From positions 62,001-126,000 of the forward strand of contig NZ_RCVT01000001.1 in the NCBI RefSeq assembly GCF_016107325.1: a stretch of DNA of 64,000 bases, in the 5' to 3' direction. The position numbers and the translations under genes were made by a program. Numbering within the stretch: position 1 is the first letter of the stretch; each line of letters starts with the position of its first letter. The stretch is from Sphingomonas sp. MA1305 (GTDB lineage Bacteria; Pseudomonadota; Alphaproteobacteria; Sphingomonadales; Sphingomonadaceae). The notes below the pieces were generated by a model, which saw only the letters and a program-made list of their open reading frames with translations, searched no databases and had not been told where the DNA came from. Of this stretch, positions 44,279 through 52,984 are shown piece after piece.

Positions 44279-47178
44279 CGATCGACCGGCGCGGGCTGCT
44301 TCTCGGAACATCCGCCGCCGGTCTGACGATCGCCCTGCCGTACCGCGGCGACGCGCGCAGCCTGACCTATGGCGAGGCCGGGGCGCTGCCGATGCCGCCG
44401 GTCGCCACGACGCTGCCGCCGCCGCTGCCGGTCGTCGATCCGTCGCGCATCGGCTTCGATACCGGCTGGCTGTTCCACCTCGGCGACCTGCCGTTCGCGC
44501 CGCCCAAGGATCACGAGCAGACCTATTTGCGCGCCAAGGCCGGCAATGCGCCCGGCGCGGCCGCGCTCGCCTTCGACGACAGTGACTGGCAGGCGGTGGC
44601 GCTGCCGCACGATTGGGTCAGCTTCCAGCCGTTCGTCGAGACGGCAAACATCTCGCAGGGCTATCGGCCGCGTGGCATCGGCTGGTACCGCCGCACCTTC
44701 CGCCTCGATCCCGCCGATCGCGGCCGCTATCTGGAACTGCAGCTCGACGCGATCGCGACCAATGCGACGATCTGGGTCAATGGCAGCACCGTCGCGCACA
44801 ATTGGTCCGGCTATAACAGCGTCTATATCGACATCACGCCGTTCGCGCGCTTCGGCGACGAGCCCAATGTGATCGCGATCCGCGTCGATGCGGACGCGAT
44901 GGAGGGCTGGTGGTACGAAGGCGCCGGCCTCTACCGTCATGCCTGGCTGGCGCGGCGCGCGCCGGTATCAATCGTCACCGACGGCGTCCATTGCGATCCG
45001 CGCCGCGGCGACAGCGGCTGGCATGTGCCGGTCACCGTCACCGCGCGGTCGATCGAGGCGACGGACATGCCGGTGGTGGCGCATGCGCGACTGCTCGATC
45101 CCGCCGGCGCGATGGTCGCCGAGGTGCGGTCGCAGCCTGTCACGGTGCCGACGCTGGACAGCGCCGAACTCGCGCTCGACCTCGCCGTGGCATCGCCGCG
45201 CCTGTGGTCGGTCGACCAGCCGACGCTCTACACCGTCGAGGTGACGCTGGAGCGCGACGGCGCCGCCGTGGACAGCCGGCGTGTCGCGGTCGGCTTCCGC
45301 ATGCTGCGCTTCGACGCGGACAAGGGGCTGTTCGTCAACGACGTGCCGGTCAAGCTGAAGGGCGTCTGCCTGCACCAGGACCATGCCGGTGTCGGCGTCG
45401 CCGTGCCGGATGCCCTGCTGCAATGGCGGCTGTCGCGGCTGAAGGACATGGGCTGCAACGCGATCCGCTGTTCGCACAATGCGCCGGCGACGGCCTTGCT
45501 CGACCTCGCCGACCGGATGGGCTTCCTCGTCATGGACGAGAACCGCAATTTCAATCCGGCGCCCGACTATATGACGCAGCTGGAATGGCTGGTGCGCCGC
45601 GACCGCAATCATCCCAGCGTCATCCTGTGGTCGGTGTTCAACGAGGAGCCGATGCAGGGCACCCCGTCGGGGGTCGAGATGGTGCGCCGCATGGCCGCCG
45701 CGGTCCATCGCCTCGACGGCAGCCGGCCGGTCACCGCGGCGATGAACGGATCGTTCTTCGAACCGGTCAACGTTTCGACCGTGGTCGAGGTGATGGGGTT
45801 CAATTATTATCAGCGCGACTATGATCGGTTCCACGCGCTCAACCCGGCCAAGCCGACGACCAGTTCGGAAGATACCAGCGCGTTCATGACGCGCGGCGCC
45901 TATGCGACCGACAAGGCTGCGCGTGTCGTCACCTCGATGGACACCGAGGCCGCGCCCTGGGGCGCGACGCATCGCGAGACCTGGAAGCAGATCGCGGCGC
46001 GGCCGTTCGTCGCCGGCGGCTTCGTCTGGACCGGCTTCGACTATCATGGCGAGCCGACGCCCTATGACTGGCCGACGATTGCCAGCTTCTTCGGCATCCT
46101 CGACCTCTGCGGCTTTCCCAAGACTGCCTATGACATCCATCGGGCGCATTGGATCGACGATCGGGCGGTCGTTTCCATCGCGCCGCACTGGACCTGGCCG
46201 GGCCGCGAGGGGCAGCTGATCGCACTGCTCGTCATGTCGAACGCCGAGCGGATCGAGCTTCGCCTCAATGGCAAGCCGGTGGGAGAAGCGGCGGTCGACC
46301 GGATCATGGGCAACAGTTTCAATGTGCCTTATGCGCCGGGGACGATCGAGGCGATCGCCTGGCGCGGCGGACGGATCGTCGCGCGCGCGGCGCATGCGAC
46401 GACCGGCCGACCGGTCGCGCTGCGGCTGACGCCGGCGCGGCGGGTGATGGCCGGCGACGGCGAGGACGTGCAGCCGTTCAGCGTGGATGCGATCGATGCC
46501 GCGGGTCGGCACGTGCCGACCGCCAACCTGCCGGTCCGTTTCGCGATCGAGGGCGGGACGATCATCGGTCTGGGCAACGGGGATCCCAACAGCCACGAGA
46601 GCGAGAAGGGCGATGCGCGCTCGCTGTTCAACGGCCTGGCGCAAGTGATCGTCCGCGCCGGGGCGGGTCGGGGGCCGTTGACCTTGCGGGTGACGGCGGC
46701 CGGACTGAAGCCGGCGCAGATCCGCGTCGACCTGCTGGCCGGCCCGATCCGCCCACAGGTGCCGCCGCGCGCGACCGAGACGCGGATCGAGCGCTGGCGG
46801 GTGTCCCCGTTGCTTGCGACGCGCCCGGATGCGGCCCTCGCGCCCGGTGCCGGCGACAACAACAGCTGGGCATGGGTGCGAAGCGGCGTCGCGACGCCGG
46901 CCGAGCCGGCGGCGGGCTGGCGCGTCTATCGCGCCAAGGTGACCCCGCTGCGTAGCGTCATGCAATCGGGCGGCACGATCCGCTTCGCCAGCATCACCGG
47001 ACGGGCGACCGCCTTCGTCGACGGTGTGTCGGTGGGCAGCAAGACCGACGTCGCCGCCGGGCCGCTGGTGGCGAGGATGCCGCCGGGCGCGGGCGAGCGC
47101 ACCGTGACGCTGATCGTGGAGGCGGCGGCCGGGGCACCGGCGGGGATCACCGGCGGGGTCGGCGTCGCCCGGTCGTGA
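44275..47178 (+). CDS. Exported GH2 beta-galactosidase-like enzyme
   Basis: A 967-residue GH2 enzyme with a Tat-like signal (IDRRGLLLGTSAAGLTIALP). Sandwich domain (residues ~60-330, PHDWVSFQPF, RGIGWYRRTF), barrel with acid/base Glu457 in WSVFNEEP and candidate nucleophile Glu532 in TTSSEDTS, FVWTGFDYHGEP, then DUF4982-like and Ig-like C-terminal domains. These features match LacZ-type beta-galactosidases of Xanthomonas and sphingomonads and differ from the beta-mannosidase at 32419. Four-base overlap with nagA. Plant complex N-glycans carry beta-1,3-galactose in Lewis-a antennae, a plausible target. Galactosidase activity is inferred from family; beta-glucuronidase is less likely. Confidence 0.88.
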   Translation: MTIDRRGLLLGTSAAGLTIALPYRGDARSLTYGEAGALPMPPVATTLPPPLPVVDPSRIGFDTGWLFHLGDLPFAPPKDHEQTYLRAKAGNAPGAAALAFDDSDWQAVALPHDWVSFQPFVETANISQGYRPRGIGWYRRTFRLDPADRGRYLELQLDAIATNATIWVNGSTVAHNWSGYNSVYIDITPFARFGDEPNVIAIRVDADAMEGWWYEGAGLYRHAWLARRAPVSIVTDGVHCDPRRGDSGWHVPVTVTARSIEATDMPVVAHARLLDPAGAMVAEVRSQPVTVPTLDSAELALDLAVASPRLWSVDQPTLYTVEVTLERDGAAVDSRRVAVGFRMLRFDADKGLFVNDVPVKLKGVCLHQDHAGVGVAVPDALLQWRLSRLKDMGCNAIRCSHNAPATALLDLADRMGFLVMDENRNFNPAPDYMTQLEWLVRRDRNHPSVILWSVFNEEPMQGTPSGVEMVRRMAAAVHRLDGSRPVTAAMNGSFFEPVNVSTVVEVMGFNYYQRDYDRFHALNPAKPTTSSEDTSAFMTRGAYATDKAARVVTSMDTEAAPWGATHRETWKQIAARPFVAGGFVWTGFDYHGEPTPYDWPTIASFFGILDLCGFPKTAYDIHRAHWIDDRAVVSIAPHWTWPGREGQLIALLVMSNAERIELRLNGKPVGEAAVDRIMGNSFNVPYAPGTIEAIAWRGGRIVARAAHATTGRPVALRLTPARRVMAGDGEDVQPFSVDAIDAAGRHVPTANLPVRFAIEGGTIIGLGNGDPNSHESEKGDARSLFNGLAQVIVRAGAGRGPLTLRVTAAGLKPAQIRVDLLAGPIRPQVPPRATETRIERWRVSPLLATRPDAALAPGAGDNNSWAWVRSGVATPAEPAAGWRVYRAKVTPLRSVMQSGGTIRFASITGRATAFVDGVSVGSKTDVAAGPLVARMPPGAGERTVTLIVEAAAGAPAGITGGVGVARS

Positions 47179-47391
47179 GCCGCGGCGTGACCGCTCCCGT
47201 TGCATAGCGGGGTCTTGTCCGTAGATCGTGAGCCGACGGCGGGCATAGCGCTTGTCCAGGACGATGTGCGTGCCGCCCCATGGACCGGACGCTTCCGCTG
47301 GGTCGGCGGCCCGGCGCCGGAGTTGCCGCCCGAGCATCTCCTTGATGCCGGAGCGAACCTGCTGACGATCGTCACAAAATGGTCTTCAATA

Positions 47392-47420
47392 GGTATTGTT
47401 CTGGCGACGGTATCCGATAC
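47392..47420. promoter_or_regulatory. Candidate operator region before the GlcNAc PTS genes
   Basis: Within the 274-bp spacer 47179-47452, GGTATTGT (47392-47399) repeats the first half of the GH20 palindrome, and GTATCCGATAC (47410-47420) is an 11-bp palindrome, 33-43 bp before the PTS start. The spacer otherwise holds no gene I can support. It suggests an independent promoter for the PTS genes. Confidence 0.4.
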
Positions 47421-47452
47421 GATGCGCCGATGCGACAGACCGTGATGCAGCG

Positions 47453-49933
47453 ATGACCGATGTGATGGTGAGGGCGCCGCTGGACGGCTGGGCGATGACC
47501 TTGGGCAGCGTGCCCGATCCAGTCTTCGCCGGTGGCATGATGGGGGGCGGCCTCGCGATCGATCCGACCGGCGATACGCTGCACGCACCCTGCGATGCCC
47601 GCGTCGCGGCGATCCATGCGGCGCGCCATGCAGTCACGCTCGACGCGGGCAATGGCGTCCAGATCCTGCTCCATCTCGGCATCGACAGCGTCACGCTGGG
47701 CGGCGCGCCGTTCACCATGCTGGTCGCGATCGGCGACCGGGTGGGTGCGGGCGATCCCCTGGTCCGCTTCGATCTCGACGCCCTGGTGCGCGGTGCCGCC
47801 GCTGCGGCGACGCCGGTGCTGGTCGTCGAGCCGGATGGGGCGACGATCACCGATCTCGCCGCCGAGGGGCCGATCCGGGTCGGCGACCCGCTGTATCGCG
47901 TCACGGCCGCCGACACGTCGGGCGCCGCCGCGACTGCGACCGGCGAGACGCTCCGCCACGAGATGCGCGTCGGCCTGCCGCACGGCCTGCACGCGCGACC
48001 GGCTGCGCGGATCGCCGCCGCCGCGCGGGACAGCGGTGCCGAGGTGACGTTGCTGCATGGCGCCGATCGGGCGGCGGCGACCAGCCCCGTCGCCCTGCTC
48101 TCGCTGGGTCTCGCTCACGATGCGGCGGTGACGATCGAGGCGAGGGGGGCGGGCGCCGCCGCGGCGATCGCGGCGATCGTCCCGCTGCTGACGGCCGAAG
48201 TGGAGGGGGATGTTACGCACCGATCTTCGCCGGCTCCCGTCGCGCCCGCTCCGGTCGACCCCGACGCGCTGGTCGGAGTCGCGGCCGCGCCGGGGCTGGT
48301 GATCGGCACCGCCTGCTGGCTGAGGCCGGCCGAACCGGATTTGCCCCCGGCCGCCACGGTCGCAGAGGAACAGGCGCGGCTCGACGCCGCCCTGCGCAGC
48401 GTCGGTGCGGCGCTCGCCGCGCCCGCGGGCGGCGCGCAGATCGCGGCGGTGATGGCCGCGCACCGCGCGATCCTCGACGATCCCGATCTCGTCGCCGACG
48501 CGCGGCGGCGGATCGATACGGGGGCATCCGCCGCGGCCTCGATCCTCGCCGCGGCGGAAGCGCAGGGGGCGCGGCTCCGCGCAACGGGCAATGCCCGCGT
48601 CGCCGAGCGTGCCGACGACATTCGCGACGTCGCGCTGCGCGTTGTCTATGCGGCGCTTGGAACGCAGCCCGCCGCGCTGACGCTGCCAGAGGGCGCGATC
48701 CTGCTCGCCGAGGATCTGCTGCCGTCGCAGCTCGCCGCGCTCGATGCCGCGCGACTGGCCGGGATCGCGGTCGCCGGGGGTGGCCCGACCTCGCATGTCG
48801 CGATCCTCGCGGCGGGCATGGGCGTGCCGATGGCGGTGGCGCTCGGCCGGCCGCTCGACGGCGTCGCCGACGGGGCGAGCGTGATCCTCGACGGCGATGC
48901 CGGCACCCTGCTGGCCGAACCCGACGCCCGGCGCCGCGCGGCGGCGGTGGCGACGATCGATGCGCGGGCGGCGGCGGAAGCGACGGCCCGCGCCGCGGGT
49001 GACCGGCCGGCGACGACGCGCGACGGCACGCCGATCGCGGTCTATGCCAATCTCGGCTCGGTCGACGATGCCCGCGCCGCGGCGGCGCAGGGGGCCGAAG
49101 GCTGCGGTCTGCTGCGCACCGAATTCCTGTTCCTCGACCGCAGCGCGCCGCCGTCGATCGACGAACAGGCGGCAGATTATGCCGGCGTGGTCGCCGCGCT
49201 CGGCGGCAAACCGGTGGTGATCCGCCTGCTCGACGTCGGCGGCGACAAGCCGGCGCCTTATCTCGACCTGCCGGCGGAAGAAAATCCGGCGCTCGGCGTG
49301 CGCGGCATCCGCGTCTCGCTCGCCCAGCCGGCGCTGCTCGACGCGCAGTTGCGGGCCATCCTCGCGGTGCCGGATCGCGCCGCCTGCCGGATCATGGTGC
49401 CGATGGTCGCCAGCGTCGGCGAACTCGCCACGGTGCGCGCCGCGCTCGACCGCCTGCTCGCCGAGATCGGCGGCCCGCCGGTGCAGCTCGGCGCGATGGT
49501 GGAGACGCCCGCCGCCGCCGCCACGGCAGATTTGATCGCGGCAGAGGCCGACTTCCTGTCGATCGGCAGCAACGACCTCACCCAATATGTGCTGGCGATG
49601 GACCGCGGCAATCCGGCGCTCGCCGCCGGGATCGACGGCCTGCACCCGGCAGTGCTGCGGCTGATCGCCACCACCTGCGACCTTGCCGCCAGGAGCGGGA
49701 CACCGGTCAGCGTCTGCGGCGGCCTTGCCGCCGATCCGCTCGCCGCGCCGATCCTCGTCGGGCTGGGCGTCCGCACCCTGTCGGTGCCGCCGGCGCGCGT
49801 GCCGGCGACCAAGGCGCTGGTCGCGACGCTCGACGGGGCGGCGGCCGCCGCCCACGCCCGCGCCGCCCTCGCCGCTGACGGACCCGCCGCGGTGCGCGCG
49901 CTCGCCCGCGCCTTTAGCCAGGAGTCCCGCTGA
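47453..49933 (+). CDS. nagF: Fused PTS EIIA-HPr-EI phosphotransferase for GlcNAc
   Basis: An 826-residue fusion carrying all soluble phosphate-transfer steps: glucose-type EIIA (residues 1-~155, His74 in ILLHLGIDSV), HPr (~168-255, His180 in LPHGLHARPAARI) and Enzyme I (~270-826, active His448 in GGGPTSHVAIL, PEP-binding SIGSNDLTQYVLAMDRGN and VCGGLAADP). It passes phosphate from PEP to the EIICB encoded next. ATG 47453 opens at the EIIA N-terminus (MVRAPLDGWAM). Sphingomonads generally lack sugar PTS general components, so this fusion makes the system independent. TGATG couples it to nagE. Confidence 0.94.
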   Translation: MTDVMVRAPLDGWAMTLGSVPDPVFAGGMMGGGLAIDPTGDTLHAPCDARVAAIHAARHAVTLDAGNGVQILLHLGIDSVTLGGAPFTMLVAIGDRVGAGDPLVRFDLDALVRGAAAAATPVLVVEPDGATITDLAAEGPIRVGDPLYRVTAADTSGAAATATGETLRHEMRVGLPHGLHARPAARIAAAARDSGAEVTLLHGADRAAATSPVALLSLGLAHDAAVTIEARGAGAAAAIAAIVPLLTAEVEGDVTHRSSPAPVAPAPVDPDALVGVAAAPGLVIGTACWLRPAEPDLPPAATVAEEQARLDAALRSVGAALAAPAGGAQIAAVMAAHRAILDDPDLVADARRRIDTGASAAASILAAAEAQGARLRATGNARVAERADDIRDVALRVVYAALGTQPAALTLPEGAILLAEDLLPSQLAALDAARLAGIAVAGGGPTSHVAILAAGMGVPMAVALGRPLDGVADGASVILDGDAGTLLAEPDARRRAAAVATIDARAAAEATARAAGDRPATTRDGTPIAVYANLGSVDDARAAAAQGAEGCGLLRTEFLFLDRSAPPSIDEQAADYAGVVAALGGKPVVIRLLDVGGDKPAPYLDLPAEENPALGVRGIRVSLAQPALLDAQLRAILAVPDRAACRIMVPMVASVGELATVRAALDRLLAEIGGPPVQLGAMVETPAAAATADLIAAEADFLSIGSNDLTQYVLAMDRGNPALAAGIDGLHPAVLRLIATTCDLAARSGTPVSVCGGLAADPLAAPILVGLGVRTLSVPPARVPATKALVATLDGAAAAAHARAALAADGPAAVRALARAFSQESR

Positions 49934-51618
49934 TGCCGCGCGGCCTGCCCAATCCGATGACCTTCCTGCAGCCGCTCGGTCGCGCGCTGATGCTGCCGAT
50001 CGCGGTGCTGCCCGTCGCCGGCCTGCTGCTGAGGCTCGGCCAGCCCGACCTGCTCGACATCGCCTTCGTCAGCGCGGCCGGCGATGCGATCTTCAACCAT
50101 CTCGGCCTGCTGTTCGCGGTCGGCGTCGCCACCGGCTTCGCGCGCGACGGCAATGGTGCTGCGGCGATGGCGGGCGTGGTCTGCTATCTGGTGATCGGCA
50201 ACAGCGCGCAACTGTTCTTCGTCGTACCGCCCGGCACCGTCCCCACCGGATTGGCGGACACGGTCGCCGCGACGCTGGCGGCGGCGTGGAAGGCGGCGGC
50301 GGTCGACAAGCTGCAGGTTCCGATCGGGATCGTCGCGGGCCTGGTCGGCGGCGGCTTCTACAACCGGTTCTCGACCGTCAAGTTGCCCGACTATCTCGCC
50401 TTCTTCGGCGGGCGGCGGCTGGTGCCCATCCTCGCCGGTTTCGCCGGCCTGGCGATCGGCGGGCTGCTCGGCCCGGGATATGGCGCGATCAGCGCGGGCG
50501 TCGACGCGCTCAGCCGCGGCGTCGTCGCGGCCGGCGGCTGGGGTCTGTTCGCCTTCGGCGTGCTCAACCGGCTGCTGATCGTCACCGGCCTGCACCACAT
50601 TCTCAACAATGTCGCCTATTTCGTCGTCGGCGATTTCCACGGCAAGACCGGCGACCTGACCCGCTTCTTCGCCGGCGATCCGACCGCGGGCGGATTCATG
50701 AGCGGCTTCTTCCCGGTCATGATGTTCGGCCTGCCCGCCGCCTGCCTCGCCATGTACCGCAGCGCGCTGCCCGAGCGACGCAAGGCGGTCGGCGGCATGC
50801 TGCTCAGCCTGGCGCTGACCTCGTTCCTGACCGGCGTCACCGAGCCGATCGAATTCAGCTTCATGTTCCTCGCGCCGGCGCTCTATCTGCTCCACGCGTT
50901 GCTGACCGGGGTGGCCGAGGCGTTGATGAACACGCTGGGCGTCAAGCTTGGCTACGGTTTTTCCGCCGGACTGTTCGACTATGTCCTCAACTTCGGCAAG
51001 GCGACCCGGCCGCTGCTGCTGCTGCCGATCGGCGCGCTCTACGCCGTTCTGTATTATGGCCTGTTCCGCTGGGCGATCGTCCGCTTCGACCTGAAGACGC
51101 CGGGACGCGAGCCGGTCGACGCCGGGACCGCGGCCGTGGCGGCGCCGAAGACGGCGGATGCCAAGGCGGCGGCGTTCGTCGCGGCGCTTGGCGGCGCCGC
51201 CAACCTGCAAGCGGTCGACGCCTGCACGACCCGGCTGCGGCTGGTGGTGGCGGACAGCAACGCGATCGACGAGCCGCGGCTGAAGGCGCTCGGCGCACGC
51301 GGCGTGCTGCGCCCGTCGCCCACCGCCGTTCAGGTGATCGTTGGCGGCATCGCCGACGGGCTGGCGATGGATATGCGCGCGACGCTCGACGCCGCGCCGA
51401 CGGACGTGCCGGCGGCGGCACCGGTCACACGGATCGAGCTGCCGGCGGCGCTGGCGCTGGCGCTGGGCGGCGAGGGCAATGTCGTCGAGGCGTCTCGGCA
51501 TTCCGGCCGCTACCGGATTCGCATCGCATCGCGCGGCGCGGTGAACGAAGCGACGCTGGCCGGCGACGCGCGCCTGGTCGCCTGGCCGGCCGACGATGTC
51601 GTTCACCTTTTGATGTGA
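49933..51618 (+). CDS. nagE: PTS N-acetylglucosamine transporter EIICB with extra C-terminal IIB-like domain
   Basis: A 561-residue inner-membrane protein: EIIC (residues 1-~388; VTGLHHILNN around 218-227 and GVTEPIEFSF 301-310 are the substrate-site signatures of the glucose/GlcNAc family) and EIIB (~408-485) with phosphocysteine Cys431 in VDACTTRLRL. Residues ~503-561 resemble a second, shorter IIB repeat (ALALGGEGNVVEASRHSGRYRIR) in which the cysteine position is Ser/His, so it cannot be phosphorylated. No EIIA is attached; that is supplied by nagF. GlcNAc specificity rests on NagA/NagB context. The gene ends 25 bp from a convergent kinase gene. Confidence 0.93.
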   Translation: MPRGLPNPMTFLQPLGRALMLPIAVLPVAGLLLRLGQPDLLDIAFVSAAGDAIFNHLGLLFAVGVATGFARDGNGAAAMAGVVCYLVIGNSAQLFFVVPPGTVPTGLADTVAATLAAAWKAAAVDKLQVPIGIVAGLVGGGFYNRFSTVKLPDYLAFFGGRRLVPILAGFAGLAIGGLLGPGYGAISAGVDALSRGVVAAGGWGLFAFGVLNRLLIVTGLHHILNNVAYFVVGDFHGKTGDLTRFFAGDPTAGGFMSGFFPVMMFGLPAACLAMYRSALPERRKAVGGMLLSLALTSFLTGVTEPIEFSFMFLAPALYLLHALLTGVAEALMNTLGVKLGYGFSAGLFDYVLNFGKATRPLLLLPIGALYAVLYYGLFRWAIVRFDLKTPGREPVDAGTAAVAAPKTADAKAAAFVAALGGAANLQAVDACTTRLRLVVADSNAIDEPRLKALGARGVLRPSPTAVQVIVGGIADGLAMDMRATLDAAPTDVPAAAPVTRIELPAALALALGGEGNVVEASRHSGRYRIRIASRGAVNEATLAGDARLVAWPADDVVHLLM

Positions 51619-51625
51619 CCGCCAC

Positions 51626-51637
51626 CCCGCTAGCGGG
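51626..51637. terminator. Short palindrome between convergent nagE and kinase genes
   Basis: CCCGCTAGCGGG is a 12-bp perfect palindrome in the 25-bp gap between convergent stops. Without a U tract and with almost no loop, its role as a terminator is uncertain. Confidence 0.25.
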
Positions 51638-51643
51638 ACAATC

Positions 51644-52984
51644 TCAGCCGGCCTTCGGCAGGGTCAGCCGCGCCGCCAGTCCGCCGCGCGGCGCCTCGTC
51701 TAGCGTCAGCGCACCGCCGTACAGTTCCGCCAGTTCGGCGACGATCGCGAGGCCGAAGCCATAGCCTTCGCCGCGCTCGTCGATCCGCACCCCCGGTTGC
51801 AGCGCCTTGGCGCGTGCATCCGGGACGAGGCCCGGCCCGTCGTCCAGCACCGCGACCTGCCAGGCGCGCTCCGCCGCAACCGCCGCGATCTCCACCGTCC
51901 GGCTTGCATGGCGACAGGCATTGTCGACGAGATTGCCCAGCATCTCCTCGAGATCCTGCCGCTCCACCGCGACCGTCGCGCCGTCCGCCACGGTGACCTC
52001 GACAACGATCTGCCGTTCGGCGTGGATATGGCGCAGCGCATCGGCAACGTCGGCGGCCACCTCGCCCAGCGCACTGCGCGCCCGCTCGCCCGCCGACGGA
52101 GCGGCGCTGCGCGCACGCCGCAGGTGGTGCGCGATCCTGCCGTCGAGTTCCGCGACCAGTGCCCGGGCCTCTGCCGATGCGCCGTCCCGCTCCAGACGCA
52201 GCGCCAGCGTCGCCAGCGGCGTCTTCAAGCCATGCGCCAGATTGGCGACATGGTGGCGCGCGTTGGCCAATCCCGCGGCATTCTGGGCAATCAGCGCGTT
52301 GATCTCTTCGGCCAGCGGCACCAGTTCGCGCGGCTGGTCGAGCGGCAGCGCCGCGTCGCTCCCTGCCCGCACCCGCGCCACCGCCCCCTGCAACGCGCGG
52401 ATCGGCCGCAGGCCCAGCCGCAATTGCACCCAGGTTGCCGCCGCCAGGCCCGCGCCGAGCAGCGCCAGCGCGATCGCCAGCGTGCCGCGCGCAGCCAACA
52501 ATGGTCGCTCGACCAGCGCGCGCGGTGCGCCCGCGACGATCTCCGCACTGCCGCCGCCGATCGGTACGACCAGTCGGCGCAGGTGGATGCGGCGCCCGTC
52601 CGGGCCACGCCCGTCGCCTGGTGCGATGCCCGCGGCGGGTGGCAGGGCAGGAGGACCCGCCAAGGGCGGCCCGCCGCGCGGCGGGGCATCGGCGATCGGT
52701 GCGCCGCGTTGCCAGGAGCCGGCTACGCTGCGGACCCGCCAGCCCCAGCCCGATCCCGGCGTGTCGAAGCCGGGCAGATCGGCGACCCGTGCCGGATCGA
52801 GGCGCCCGTCGGGCGTGATCGCACGCGCCAGCATGCCGACTTCGGCATCGAGCCGCTCGTCGAGGCCCTGCATGACGAACCGCTCCAAGACGCCGCCGAT
52901 CGTCACACTGGCGAAGGCGAGGGCGGCGATGCCGCTGATCGCGGCGATCAACAGCAGGCGTGCGTGCAGCGACAGACGCGTCAC
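51644..52984 (-). CDS. Sensor histidine kinase, PhoQ/QseC-like
   Basis: A 446-residue inner-membrane kinase: TM1 (residues ~9-31), a ~130-residue periplasmic domain with a Pro/Gly-rich stretch (APPRGGPPLAGPPALPPAAG), TM2 (~164-186), HAMP-like linker, dimerisation helix with His251 in VANLAHGLKTPLATLAL, and ATPase boxes NLVDNACRHA, DDGPGL and GYGFGLAIV. It starts with GTG at 52984, overlapping the regulator stop (GTGA). The N-terminal HGLKTPL form is common in PhoQ-type kinases. The partner is the OmpR-type regulator upstream; the signal is unknown but may be metal, pH or peptide at the envelope. Confidence 0.92.
   Translation of the reverse strand: MTRLSLHARLLLIAAISGIAALAFASVTIGGVLERFVMQGLDERLDAEVGMLARAITPDGRLDPARVADLPGFDTPGSGWGWRVRSVAGSWQRGAPIADAPPRGGPPLAGPPALPPAAGIAPGDGRGPDGRRIHLRRLVVPIGGGSAEIVAGAPRALVERPLLAARGTLAIALALLGAGLAAATWVQLRLGLRPIRALQGAVARVRAGSDAALPLDQPRELVPLAEEINALIAQNAAGLANARHHVANLAHGLKTPLATLALRLERDGASAEARALVAELDGRIAHHLRRARSAAPSAGERARSALGEVAADVADALRHIHAERQIVVEVTVADGATVAVERQDLEEMLGNLVDNACRHASRTVEIAAVAAERAWQVAVLDDGPGLVPDARAKALQPGVRIDERGEGYGFGLAIVAELAELYGGALTLDEAPRGGLAARLTLPKAG

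Noticed and set aside
47200..47445. Possible 81-residue gene or transposase remnant between the beta-galactosidase and PTS genes
   Set aside because: Neither strand gives a recognisable family, and the region carries candidate operator motifs instead.
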